This document shows positions 22,650-34,087 of a DNA stretch of 64,000 nucleotides, one piece after another. Below the pieces are notes generated by a model. That model searched no databases, was not told the DNA's origin, and was given only the letters and a program-made list of their open reading frames with translations. Source of the DNA: Nelumbo lutea (taxonomy: Eukaryota; Streptophyta; Magnoliopsida; Proteales; Nelumbonaceae). The stretch is from NCBI GenBank assembly GCA_022828595.1, contig JAKGHH010000004.1, positions 58,505,421 to 58,569,420 on the forward strand, given 5' to 3'. Position numbers and translations under genes: made by a program. How positions within the stretch are numbered: the stretch's first letter is position 1; the number at the start of each line of letters is the position of its first letter.

Positions 22650-23015
22650 CTATTTCAAGACCTTTTGTCGAGTAGAACGATTCTGCTCTTCATACATTGT
22701 CCTGAGACTATCCAATATGTCGAGTAGAACGATCTGATCGAACTGCCTCTGTATCGGGTTGTCTAAGCAGGCAATGATGTAACACCAGGCAAGGGAGTTT
22801 TTCTCCTCCCATTCTTGATAGTCTCTCATTCGGGCCTCAGAAGCCCTATCACCCGGACGCTCCGGGGCAGGATTCTTTGCCACTTTGTCCAGCTTTTCAG
22901 AAGCTAGGACCAGCATAAGGTTCCTGTACCAGTCAGCATAGTTTGGGCCCTTCAACTTGTTGTCATCAAGCAGTTTTGCAAAAGATCCGTTTGCCATTTT
23001 CTGATAAAAGAGCAA
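22650..23015 (-). pseudogene. Copia gag N-terminus
   Basis: Encodes the family's capsid N-terminus, starting near MANGSFAKLLDDNKLKGPN (the likely true ATG is at 22997) and running through WEEKNSLAWCYIIACLDN. It is in the same frame as the next segment, separated by a single stop codon at 22647-22649. A small duplication of gtcgagtagaacgatctg-type sequence near 22665-22740 replaces the expected SKDILDSL region. Confidence 0.85.
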
Positions 23016-24750
23016 ACATCAGTCCACAACCTAATTTGATTCATGTTCATTTCATAGATATGGATTTTAATCTACGATCCATTTCCATTTATTCGTCTCT
23101 GAGATTTCCCTCCTTTCTCAGTGACGGAGACTACGGGTTGTCTCTGGAAATGTGGGAAATCACATAGGGTGCATGGAGCCAACTGTTTCAGCTGCATAAC
23201 CCCACCACCTTTCTGTGAAGGATCACATCCACTCATCATATGAGTTTTCCCTTTGGCCTCTGTCAGACAAGGTTCAGAGCCGTTTTCAAGTAAACCTTTC
23301 TGTCCAGTGAGTGCTTACCCATCATATTCGTGAACGCCAAGGTACCGTGAGAGAGTTCCCATTTTCTGGTGAAGCCCCTCCCACATCGGTCTATGACGCC
23401 CCTATCATCTTATGAAACACTCAGACAAGCCCAACAGCAAATGGATAGCCCATTTTCTGGTGCGTTTCCTCATTACTGAAGGACCCATCCTCATGCTAAT
23501 GATGGATGGCCTTTAGAGAGTTCATCATATGAATCTCCCTATCACATGCACTCATATTAGCTGGAGGGAACAAAATTACGCCCTAGTTTGATTTAGGTCA
23601 AACCAAAGTGGCTCCCACTGACTTTCATAAAGCCAGATTTTGGTGGGCCTTAAATCGGCTAGGGTTCCGCACGCAACCTCTTGATGAGGTATGGGGCCCA
23701 CCACTAAGGGAAGTCATCCAATGACCAAAAGGGTCACCACTAAGGGAAGTCAGCCATGGTGTGCGCAAGAGCCACTGTCGAATGAGCATGGGCCGAGTAC
23801 TTATGGCCCATGTACGCAGCACATCACACATCCATACATCACATGCAGGGATAAATTGATCCAATCAATTAATTATCCGTAAGGCCCATTGGAAGCTCAT
23901 TAAAATTCCATAATATTAACCATTAATATTATCTAGGTATATGGGCTGAATTAGGGTTACCCAGTTCGGCCCATATAGCTTTATCCTTTGAAATGGGTTT
24001 TTGCAGTTTTAACTATTTAAAACTGGGCCTTTACAGGCTGGGCCGAATTAACCATTTAATTAAATATCAATCCTTAGGCCCATTAGTGGGAAATTAGGGC
24101 TGACTTTCAGCCTTGATTAAACCCTAGAATTGGTTCAAACAGTTTTCAACCAATCTTGGTTCGAATGGGTCTAGTGTTTGATTTTTAATTAAATCATTAA
24201 TTCAAGAAAATAATCTGAAATTAAATATTGATAAAAGGAAAAACAAGAATCAGTCAAACAGGGCTGTTCACACAATCCTTCCTGCAAAACAAAGGTTAGA
24301 TCACAGAATGCAGTTTCACAAACTGCAAATCGCAGATAGCATTTCTCTTATCTGCGAAATCTCCTTCTCTGCGCCGCCATCTTCGATCCAAAAAAAAATA
24401 AATAGAAATCCTATTTCTATTAATAATTACATCAGATCGAATACCTATAAATTGAGTCTAGGAAAAAAAAATATTTACAGACCCAAAAAAAATCAAGAAC
24501 TGCAAAATCGCAGGTTCCCTGCGCAAACCAAGAATTCGATCTCCTCTTGTACGAAGAGCCCATAAATCAAGAAAATTATAAAGAACAATTCTAAATAATA
24601 ATCAGATTTATTTAAAATTAATTTCAGATTATTTTCCCATCTGATTTGGGAACAAATTTTCCAAAACTAAATCTGCGCAAATTTGGTAGAACGCCTTCTC
24701 CCTAATTGCGCAGGTTCAGATCTGAAACAGAATGGTTCAAGATTTGAACC
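23016..24750 (-). other. Long untranslated leader of the Copia element
   Basis: About 1.7 kb lie between the primer-binding site and gag, with no significant open frame. The sister element (28736-30492) has a leader of the same length with clear similarity, including conserved caaaccaaagtggctccca and ggtatatgggctgaa blocks. A long conserved leader is typical of BARE-like elements, where it is thought to hold packaging and dimerisation signals. Confidence 0.7.
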
Positions 24751-24765
24751 TGGCTCTGATACCAC
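24751..24765 (-). other. Primer-binding site (initiator tRNA-Met type)
   Basis: The minus strand reads gtggtatcagagcca immediately after the 5' LTR. This is the common Copia primer-binding site complementary to the 3' end of initiator tRNA-Met. Confidence 0.85.
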
Positions 24766-25596
24766 CGAAGGGTTGAGAGATCCATCACATGGACGCCCAA
24801 AGATTGCGGAATAAGGGGCAAATTTCAAAATTTTTTCTCTCCCTTCAACTGGGAATCACATTCCCTATTTGGAAAATCACATTTTCAAGGATAAATCGTG
24901 AACCTTAAACTGAACCAGATCTGAACCAAAAGGAATGGGAGAGAATGATACCTGATATGGAGAAGCAATATCTCCCAACGAAGGTGTTCACGCCCAAGGA
25001 AGGATCCAAAGACTGCTCCCACTGAAGATGGCGCAGTGCAGGATGGAGCAGAATCAGCAGTGTTCTTCCCCAAGAACTCTGTCCTTCGCAAGAAACAGTA
25101 GGATGGAACGTGAGCACAGCTTCCTTTTCAATCCTTTCTCAAAGAACTGATGTCAAGATCCAATCTTGACTTCTCCCATAGCTGGAGATCGAACTGGCAA
25201 ACAGGGTGGCTAGAGCAGGGAGGCGGCAAGAGAGTATTCGCAGGCTGCAGAATTCTCTCTTTTTGATTTCAGCACTAAAGAGGATCTGATGTGTTTCTTG
25301 GTCTCTCTCAAGGCTGCCGCCCCCTCCTTCTTTTTGTTACCTTGAAAAGATCAGCTCCTAATCCCATTAGGAGGTGCTTATCCAAATCATATTTGGATCA
25401 GCCTTTTCTTCAAGTGATAAGGTTAAACCCTTATCTTATCTGCAGATTAGATTAGCTTTATCCTAATCCCATTAGGAGGTTTCTAGATCTGAATCACATT
25501 CAGATCTGGACTCTCTGAGTAGATAGGGTTAAGACAATAAACTCATAAAGTACATCAATTTTGATTGAAGCTAAGGGCATACAAAACTGTCTAACA
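24766..25596 (-). repeat. 5' LTR of the Copia element, with a 1.1-kb internal deletion
   Basis: Only 831 bp. It matches both ends of the 3' LTR but lacks the equivalent of about 17954-19072. The junction lies at aagac/aataaac near 25534, with 2 bp (ac) shared by both edges. The missing part is most of U3, on the promoter side. The terminal tg is mutated to cg at 24766. Confidence 0.85.
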
Positions 25597-25847
25597 ATGC
25601 AGATGGCAGCCATGAATGTACAGTCCGTGACATGTGATTGGTGTGGGGTAGGCCACATCAACACTGAATGCCAAGTTGGCAATCAGTTTAGGCAATCCAC
25701 AAAATAGGTTGACTTTGTTTGCAACTTTGCAAGGCAGCAAGGAAATCAGCACCACCATGCCTTTAACCCCGAATGGGGAGGATACTTGAATTAGTCATGG
25801 CCAAATCAACATGTGCCGAAGCCCTTCCCCCAAAACTTCTATCAGCC
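25597..25847 (+). pseudogene. Gypsy gag fragment with zinc knuckle (Athila-like)
   Basis: Reads MNVQSVTCDWCGVGHINTEC, then VDFVCNFARQQGNQ and FNPEWGGYLN..SWPNQ. This is the layout of Athila-type Gypsy gag proteins: a C-x2-C-x4-H-x4-C zinc knuckle followed by a FxRQQNNPYSNTYNPGW-like stretch. Two in-frame stops interrupt it. It begins at the end of one Copia LTR and ends inside Copia reverse transcriptase, so it is a scrap caught between two elements. Confidence 0.7.
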
Positions 25848-28735
25848 GGAAGACGAGCTTTATAGGTCTCAATGTTAACATCTTTCTGAGTGTACCCTTT
25901 CTCCACAAGACAAGGTTTATAGGTCTCAATGTTAACATCTTTGTCCTTCTTCCTCTTGTAAATCAATTTGCAACCAATTGCTTTCACCCTAGAGGGTGGA
26001 TCCATAAGAGTCCAGACCTTGTTGGTCACCATCGAGTCTATTTCGGCTTTCATGGCATCTACCCACTTCAGGGAATCTATGTCCAATATAGCTTCCACAT
26101 AAGTCGTGGGATCCTCCTCACTTGTTGTGGCTTCTACCAAGTAACTTTCTTGGTCATAGCCGTAATGAACTGGAGGCTTGGATACCTGGGTAGAGTGTAC
26201 CCTTTCTCCACAAGACGAGCTTTATAGGTCTCAATGTTAACATCTTTGTCCTTCTTCCTCTTGTAAATCCACTTGCAACCAATTGCTTTCACCCCAGAGG
26301 GTGGATCCATAAGAGTCCCGACCTTGTTGGTCACCATCGAGTCCATCTCGGCTTTCATGGCATCTACCCACTCCAGGGAATCTATGTCCAATATAACTTC
26401 CGCATAAGTCATGGGATCCTCCTCACTTGTTGTGGCTTCCACCAAATAACTTTCTTGGTCATAGCCATAACGAACTGGAGGCTTGGATACCTGGGTAGAC
26501 CTTCTAGGTTGAGTATCTGGAGCTTGTGGGACATCTCCTACTACTCCTGGGCTCTCCTCATCAAGAACAACTTCTTGCTGAAGATTTTCCAAGATGTAAT
26601 ATTCTTCTAAGAAACAGGCATTTCGACTGCAAAACACCTTTTGTTCTTTCGAATCATAGAATAGGTAGCCTACAGAGCTTTGGGGTAACCTACAAATAGA
26701 CAACGGCTGGTCTTAGATTCCAATTTGTCAGCACTATTTCTTTTAGCATGTGTCAGACAACCCCAAATTTTCAAGTGTCTCACACTTGGTTTCTTACCGG
26801 TCCAAAGATCATAGGGAGTTTTCGGAATGGATTTGATTGGAATCTGGTTTAGCACGTAAATCGCAGTCTCCAATGTGTATCCCCAAAAGGATGTAGGTAA
26901 TTCTAAATGGATGAGAAGTGATCATACCATATCCAATAGGGTATGGTTCCTCCTCTCCGACACACCGTTTAACTATTGTGCAACGGGAGGGGCTAATTGT
27001 GATACTACCCCATTGTCCTTTAAGTAGTCATTGAATTCGTCAGAGAGATACTCACCACCTCAATCTGATCGAAGGGCTTTAATTTCTCTCTCAAACTATT
27101 TCTCGACTTCTTGTTTGAACGCCTTAAACTTTTCAAAGGATTCGGACTTATGTCTCATTAGGTACACGTAACCATACCAAGAATAATCATCGGTAAAGGT
27201 TATGAAATAAACATGCTGATTATGTGTCCTAACATTTAGGGAACCACATACATCAGTATGTATCAGGTCAAGTGTGCCTATAGATCTTTCGGGCTTTCCT
27301 GTAAATGGCCGCTTCGTCATCTTACCCTGAAGGCAATGTTCATAGGTTGGAAGATCTTCTACGGTTAGAAAATCCAAAAGACCATTCTTTACCAACCTTG
27401 TGATACGATCTATGTTAATGTGGCCAAGTCAGTAATGCCACAGGCACATGGGACTAACTATATCCCAGATTCTTTTCTTGGGGATTATTTTCGATGTAGT
27501 TTCGGTAATGTTGGTTTTCAGAGAGGGATGGAGAACATAAAGACCATTCTCAAGTTTCCCATATGCTAGGAATTTGTTATTCCATTTAACAATAATCACA
27601 TTACTAAACAAAATAGAATAACCATCCATGCACAATTTTGACACAAAAATCAAATTTCTTCTTAAGCTCGGTACGGAAAGACAATCTTAAAGTACAATAA
27701 TCCCTTACTAATTCTACAGTGCTTATGGTCGTAGCTGCAACATTTGCAGAAGTCCCTAAGTAAAGTGTCACTTCTCCATCGCTTAGTCTTTTACTTATCT
27801 TGAACCCCTGCAGTGAGTTACAAGCATGAGTCGAAGCCCTGAGTCAATACACCAGGAAATAGAAGTGACCAACAAATTGGTCTCTATTATAAAAGAATCA
27901 AACATACCTTGTTTCTTTGTCTCCAGTTATTGAGGACAATTCCTCTTTTAGTGGCCGGCCTGCTTGCAGAAGTGACATTCATCCGATGCCTTGTCTTTCT
28001 TCTACTTTTTAGTTTTGTTACCCTTCTTCTGAGCCTTCCTTTTAGCCTTCCGCTTTTCTTACCCGATTTGCCACCTTCAATAAGCATGGTTATCGGCTTA
28101 TCCTTCTTAATCAGTTCTTTAGCCCTCTGTAACATATTGTTGAGTTCCTAAAGGCTAACGTTTAGTTTATTCATGTTGTAATTCATGATAAATTGATTGA
28201 AGGACGAAGGTAAGGAATTGAGGACATCACCAATTTTGGTGCCATGATCTAACCCTGACCTGAGAGCTTCCAGTTCATTGATATAACCCATCATCTTTAG
28301 ACAATGGTCATGAACCTATTCGTTCTCGGTCATCTGTGTGGTCATAAACAATTTTAAGACCTTTTGTCGAGTAGAATGGTTCTACTCTTCATACATAGTC
28401 TTCAAACTATCCAATATATCCTTGGACACTTCGATCTTATCAAATTGTCGTTGTATCGGATTGTCTAAAGAGGCTATAATATAACATCGGGCAAGAGAAT
28501 TTTTCTCTTTCCATTCTTGATACTCTCTTATTCGAGCCTCAAAAGTCCTATCACCTGGACTATCTAGAGCAGGGTTCTTAGCAATTTTGTCCAATTTCTC
28601 AGATGTCATAACCAACATAAGGTTTCGGAACCAGTCAGCATAATTAGGCCCCTTGAGTTTGTTATCATCCAACAACTTGGTGAAGTTTCCGTTTGCCATT
28701 TCTGGTAAAGGCAAAGCAGATTTATAAGTCCACAA
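25848..28735 (-). pseudogene. Decayed gag-pol of the second Copia element
   Basis: Recognisable pieces in order: gag N-terminus (28382-28735, MANGNFTKLLDDNKLKGPN), a frameshifted zinc-knuckle region (27887-28135), GAG-pre-integrase (27429-27653), integrase core (27096-27395, [10 protein letters not shown]), later integrase (26670-26873) and the start of reverse transcriptase (26134-26703, [13 protein letters not shown]). Stops and frameshifts separate all of them. In the integrase the codon for the second catalytic Asp is still GAT, but the next codon has become a stop. Confidence 0.8.
25889..26498 (-). repeat. 305-bp tandem duplication inside reverse transcriptase
   Basis: The segment beginning agtgtaccctttctccacaag at 25889 is repeated from 26194. 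Both copies run through the same reverse transcriptase N-terminus to gatacctgggtag. A further partial copy of its first part (ctttataggtctcaatgtta) lies at 25858, so this short string occurs three times. The two long copies differ by a number of point changes, so the duplication is not very recent. Confidence 0.85.
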
Positions 28736-30492
28736 CCTAATTGATTCTTGTCATCACATAGAAAGGGCTTTTAATCTATGTTCCATATCCATTTTGGGCA
28801 TCTTTGAGATTCCCTTCATCTCGGTGATGGAGATAGTTGTGTCTCTTGAAATGTGGAAAACCTCATGGGGTGCATGGAGCCAGCTGTTTTAGCTGCAAAA
28901 CCCCACCACCTTCTGTGAAGGATCTCATCCACCTCATCTTATGAGCTTTCCCTATGGCCTCTGTTAGACAAGGTTCATAGCCATTTTAGGTTAAACCTTT
29001 TTGTCCAGTAAGTGCTCACCCATCATGTTCATGAACGCCAAGGTACTGTGAAAGAGTCTTCTATTTTGGGATAGACCCCTCCTACATCGGTCTATGACGC
29101 CTCTATCATCTCATGAAGCACACCAACTACATTAGCAGATGGATAGCCTAACTTTATGGTGCATCTCTTCCCACCAATTCCGTCAACCTTCATACTAATG
29201 ATGGAAGGCCTTTAGAGAATTCATCATATGAAATTCCCTATCACATGCACTTATATTTAATGGAGGGGACAAAAAACCCCTTAAATATGATTTAGGTCAA
29301 ACCAAAGTGGCTCCCATTGACTTTCATAAAGCCAGATTCAAAGTGGGCCCAAAACGGCTAGGGTTCCAAGGTGTTCCTCTTAGGGAGAAACTGAAGTGGG
29401 CCCTATTGAGAAAGGGAGATCATTCAATGATCTTAAGGGCACCATGGCAATGATATGCATTCAGCCATGGTGTTCGAAAGAGCCACCATTGAATTTACAT
29501 GGGCCAAGTACTTATGGCCCATGTACGCAACACATTACATCACATACATCACATGCATGAAATCCATAATTGATCCAATCAATTAAATAACTGTAAAAAC
29601 CATAATTAAAATTTAAAAACCTTTTCAGCCCATTTAAAACTGATAATATTATCAAATAATATCATCTAGGTATATGGGCTGAACTACAAAGAGCAGTTCG
29701 GCCCATATAGCATTTATGCTGAATTGGGCTAAAGCAGTTCTAGTAAATCAAAACTGAGTTTTATAGATGTGGGCCGAATTGCATCTTGCAATTAACCATT
29801 AACCCCTCATCCCAAGAAGGAAATTTTAGGGGTGAGAACAGCCCCCATCAAACCACAGATTCGGTCCAATCTGGTTCGAATGGGTCTAGGGTTTGATGTT
29901 TAATTCAAGATCCAATTCAAGAAACATGATTTGAAAATAAAGAAACTGATACATGACAATCAAGAATTAGTAAATAATACCAAGAGGGCTGTTTGTAAGG
30001 CTGCAACCCTGCAAAACAAAAATTAGTTTGCAATTTGCAGTTTCCAAAACTGCAAATCGCAGATTGTCGAACTCAAATTTGCAAAATTTTCTCCTTCGCA
30101 CTTCCACCTTTGTCTTCAATGAAGTAAAATAGAAAACCTAATTTTTCTATTGATATTACATCTGAGTCGAATTCCCATACATTTAGACTAAAATTAAAAA
30201 AATTAATTAATTATAGTCCAAGAATGAATAGAAAAAAAAACGCAGATGCATAGATTTCTTGTGTCGCAGAAAGATTTCGATCTCCTCCATACGAACAACC
30301 CAAAATTCAAGAAGTATAAATAGAACAATTCCAAATATATAACAAAATAATAAAGATTTATTTTTAGATCATTCGCCCAAAACTGGGAACCAATTTCCAA
30401 GAAAAAATAGCTAATTGCGCAAATCGGGTAGAACGCTTTTGCCCATTTGCACAGATCCAGATCTAATTTAATTCGGTTCAAGACTTGAACCT
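28736..30492 (-). other. Untranslated leader of the second Copia element
   Basis: About 1.76 kb between gag and the primer-binding site, collinear with 23016-24750. No open frame of note. Confidence 0.65.
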
Positions 30493-30507
30493 GGCTCTGA
30501 TACCACT
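30493..30507 (-). other. Primer-binding site of the second Copia element
   Basis: The minus strand reads gtggtatcagagcca directly after the LTR end cattca, identical to the site at 24751-24765. Confidence 0.85.
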
Positions 30508-31643
30508 GAATGGATGGGAGATCCATCATATGGATGGCCGAACCCTACAGGAAGGTTGGGCGAAATTTCAAAAATTTCTTTTTCTCCCATCCGGGAGTCG
30601 CATTCTCTATTTTAGAAAACTACACTTTTAAGTATCAATCTTGAACCCAAAACCAAACCAGATCTGAAATAATTCGGGAGGAGAGTGATATACCTGATAA
30701 GAAGTAGCAATATGAAGGTATTCACACCCAAGGAGAAGACCAAAACCCACTTCCACTGAAGATGTCACAGTGTGTGATAAACCATGATCAACAGGACGAT
30801 TCTTCAGCAAGAACCAGGATTCTTCAGCAAGAATTGAATAGGGGCTAGTGAGCATGAATTCATATTGTTTCTTTAACCAAGAAACAATATCAAGAACCAT
30901 TCTTGATCAATTCCACAAGAGGAGAACGAATTGGGTAGGGATGGCAAGAATATGAGAGAATTCTACAGCTTGTTGTGTGTTAAAATTGAGGAATTCGTCC
31001 CCTATTTATAGTCTTCTTTGGATTAGCCTCCTAATCTAATTAGGAGAGATTTTCTTGATTTAAATCTGACATTTGGATCTGGACTCTTAAATGGATAAGA
31101 CTTATCTTATCCTTTCAGCTCATCGCAATCAAATTATAAATCGGATCTTGTCTCCTTTAAATTAACTAATTTAAGCCCAGTTCGAATTAGGCTTTAGGCC
31201 CATTAAGCTTATGTGCTCACTTACCCCTTAACTTGCTGCCCAGTTGGCTTTCTTTGTATGACATGGGACCCAAACATTGATCTACACATCAGCCACATGG
31301 GTTCAACCCAACCTTTGTTACAAGGCTTGGCCGAATTCACTGTAGGAGACAATGAACCCCTGAGTCCATCACCATGGGCTCTTAATGAGCCCAACATTTA
31401 CACTAAATGGTCATTGGGTCCAGCCACCTTATGAAAATCCAAGGACTGTGGGCAGATGCAAGATTAATCCATCAGGTATTACCCTCAATGGTCTTATACT
31501 TAACCTCTCATCCCATAATGATCAAACATTGCCCGACAAGAGAGGACCACTCCCTCGGCTGTAAGGAGCAGTGTTGCACTCTCTACTCACATGGATCCCG
31601 GGAATTAAAACCTTTCACAAATATTTTGAAACCATAATATATA

Positions 31644-31676
<33 letters not shown>

Positions 31677-32313
31677 ATCTCTATATAAATATATTTTGCA
31701 AAACAAATCTCTACGCTTGAAATCAACTGCTGGCAATTTAGGTTTCCATTAGAAAGAGTGCATTCCCTGATCATTCACTTTGTCCGACAAAGGGGCTGAT
31801 CCTGTGACTATGATCATCCACTCAAGTGAATTCTCGGACTGTCCCAACATACCCAGGTTTTGACCCCTTCTAAGGATCCCATTGATTGGCATATCAAAGA
31901 CAGTCCAATCCGACATTTAGTGTAGTACCATAATCGAGTCTAGGGGTTAGGTGTAACATTTCAGTTTTGTCCATGTATCTCCAAGGTCCAGGCCAATACT
32001 AGAATTTGGTCCGGTTCATGGTTTCAAGAAAACCCACACTGCATGTACATCAGGTCTCACCCTGGTAGCTGAGACAAGCCACCCCAACCAATTTGGTGGC
32101 ACATCAGTGTCAGCCTTGGCAGGATAAATCTCCCCAGATCTATCCAACGACTGTGAAGATTCTAAATAACACGAGTCTCATAAGTGTCTAGTTTAAGGGT
32201 ATTATACAGAAACACATGATAATGACATGAATCAATTATGTACTTTATTCATTTATAATAAATGTCAAATGATACATCAATCTGATTGGAGTTAAGAGCA
32301 TAACTATCTAACA
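30508..32313 (-). repeat. 5' LTR of the second Copia element
   Basis: 1806 bp, from tgaatggatggg to actatctaaca on the plus strand. It carries an expanded AT/GT microsatellite near 31637-31680 ((at)n then (gtat)n) at the position where other LTRs have a short AT run. Otherwise collinear with 17179-19133. Confidence 0.82.
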
Positions 32314-32587
32314 CTTGCGGTATTTCCACACATGTTTGAAGTTCATCACGGGTCTGCGTGTGTTTAAAGCTCATTGCAAGTTCACGCATGTCTAAAATTC
32401 ATCGCAGATCCACATAGGCCAAAGTTCTTCACAACTTATTTCAGGTATGAGTTCATCATAAATGTGTGATGAGTTATAAACTCATTACAAACATGCGATG
32501 AGTTATGAATTCATCGCAAGTATCCATGTAGTGTTGGTTTGACACCCTTTGTAATTTGATGGTCTTACTGACCATTATGTACCTACA
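32314..32587 (-). repeat. End of a second LTR-like repeat family, left copy
   Basis: Similar to 39650-39929, with the shared features gttcatc[g/a]ca, tgcgatgagtt, gtgtagtgttg[g/a]tttgacacc and a terminal tgtacctaca. On the minus strand it would start tgtaggtacata, as an LTR does. It is cut at 32313 by the Copia LTR, which may have inserted into it. Confidence 0.55.
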
Positions 32588-33797
32588 CTTACTATTTCAT
32601 CACAAGAACGATGGTCTTACTGACACCCACTTCCCCACCATCGTCTAGTATGCCACCTCGCGCATGGTCCCGCAACAATCACTTGTCGATCGATATCAAA
32701 GTCTCCTTCGTTGTTCTCAAAACTGCTTCCAGATGAAGGATGTAGGGTTTCCAGAACTTCTATCCACCGGTGTTCTCATTATAAACCTCAGAGCTTATAG
32801 CATGTTGAGCACCTATGGGCTTAGAAGAGATTGAAATCTCCTTCTCTACAGATTCTTCTGTGTGCGTCATCACCACCGTTCTTGTGATACTTCTCTCCTT
32901 CCGTCGATTTCGAAACTCTAGGAAGCAACGAAGCGTGCAAAGCAAACGGTAGGAAAGGGAAAGAGGAGAAACAATCTGTTAAGAGGACTCTAACAAGACA
33001 ATTGATGCCAGAAGTCGGAGCACAGAGAGGAACACATTTGGTAGGAGACAGAGTTCATTGCTGGCTATTTCGGCCAAGAACCTTTTCGATAGCAAGTGAG
33101 TATGACAAAACAATATTATAAAAGAAATACATTTGATATTTTTTTCTTCTATCGAGAGCGATGCATTTTTTATTATTTGCATTTATTTCATATATATTTT
33201 CATTACTTCTTTATAAAAAAATTCTAAGTCGAGATTATCGTCTCTATGTTGTTTGGCTTCCGTTTGTGACGGAGGCCGTCGGTAGGAAGTACTACCCTCT
33301 GAACTCCGAATATAGAAATCTAATTATTTGAAGGTAGAACCTTTTTTCTTTTGTGACCTCATAGTTGGCCTATATGGTTATTAATCGTTATTGTTTTTTT
33401 CTAACATATTAATTAATAATCTTCTAGGCATTTGAAATGGTTTGTTTCTTCTAAATTTTGAAATTTATATAAAATTCCTCTGGTAGATTTCAGAGGGGCC
33501 TTTGGGTTTTGTTCTCATTAGATATTGAAGACCTGGGATATTGCTTAGTTCCCATGATTGAGATAATACTTTCTCGGGCTTTAAGTGTGGTCTCAATTCT
33601 TAAAAGTTTTCCATAGATACAGAGAAATTAAACTATGAAGTAGAAGAATAACTTATATATACTGTAGGTTTTTTCTTTTTCTTTTTCTTTTTTTTTTCAG
33701 CTTTAAATTTTCATGTATTACTTTTTTTTTTTTTACTTTTGTATCTACTGTAGTAGTTTCTGGGTTGGAATTCATTATATGTGATCATCTTGCTTGT
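32588..33797. other. Unassigned sequence inside the repeat-bracketed region
   Basis: About 1.2 kb. The plus strand near 32850-32945 could encode a hydrophobic stretch followed by arginines (VLVILLSFRRFRNSRK). That is compatible with a decayed transmembrane exon of the kinase fragment downstream, but this is speculative. Otherwise nothing is recognised. Confidence 0.3.
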
Positions 33798-34087
33798 AGA
33801 GGTCAGGGAGAGGAGTTCAAGGTTGAAGTTGAAGCCATTGTAGGCCTTGTTGGATATTGTGCTCCTGTGCAGGGAATTTGGGATGTTATCATTTACTCTA
33901 GATGGAAGTGAAAAAGGATTCCTTATAAAGTATTTTTATTTTTATTTTCGTAAGATGCTTGTACTGGTTTTTTCAGTATGCATGTATATAATGACAATTT
34001 AGAGCAATGGTTGCATGGTGATGTTGGGCCGGTTAGTCCTTTGACATGGGATATTTGCATGAAAATTGCCATAGGAATGGCACAAGG
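33798..34087 (+). pseudogene. Receptor-like protein kinase fragment, two exon pieces
   Basis: The first piece (33798 on) reads RGQGEEFKVEVEAI and then LVGYCA. The second, after a clear ttttttcag acceptor at 33976, reads NLEQWLHGDVGPVSPLTWD and MKIAIGMAQG. Both match consecutive kinase-domain segments of plant receptor-like kinases with the EFKVEVEAIG...NLEQWLHGDVG signature. The RVRHKNLVRL part between them is missing. The glycine loop, catalytic HRD and DFG segments are not found nearby, so this is a non-functional fragment. Confidence 0.75.

Larger units (their letters stand above)
17179..25596 (-). mobile_element. Nearly complete, inactive Copia LTR retrotransposon (Angela/BARE-like)
   Basis: Order on the minus strand: shortened 5' LTR (24766-25596), primer-binding site, leader of about 1.7 kb, gag, protease, integrase, reverse transcriptase, RNase H, polypurine tract and 3' LTR (17179-19133). 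The long LTRs and long leader resemble the Angela/BARE group of Copia. Protein order with integrase before reverse transcriptase marks Copia. No 5-bp target duplication is visible (gcttt left, atgca right). Multiple stops and frameshifts make it non-autonomous. Confidence 0.85.
25848..32313 (-). mobile_element. Second Copia element of the same family, 3'-truncated
   Basis: On the minus strand: complete 5' LTR (30508-32313), primer-binding site, leader, gag, integrase and the start of reverse transcriptase. It stops at 25848 inside reverse transcriptase. The rest of pol and the 3' LTR are missing; Gypsy gag sequence abuts instead. More decayed than the element at 17-25.6 kb. Confidence 0.82.

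Noticed and set aside
17174..25601. 5-bp target duplication for the Copia element at 17179-25596
   Set aside because: The flanks gcttt and atgca do not match, and the left flank is itself LTR sequence. No duplication is claimed.
33798..34087. A functional receptor-like kinase gene
   Set aside because: Only two short kinase-domain pieces are present. Glycine loop, catalytic loop and DFG segments are absent nearby.
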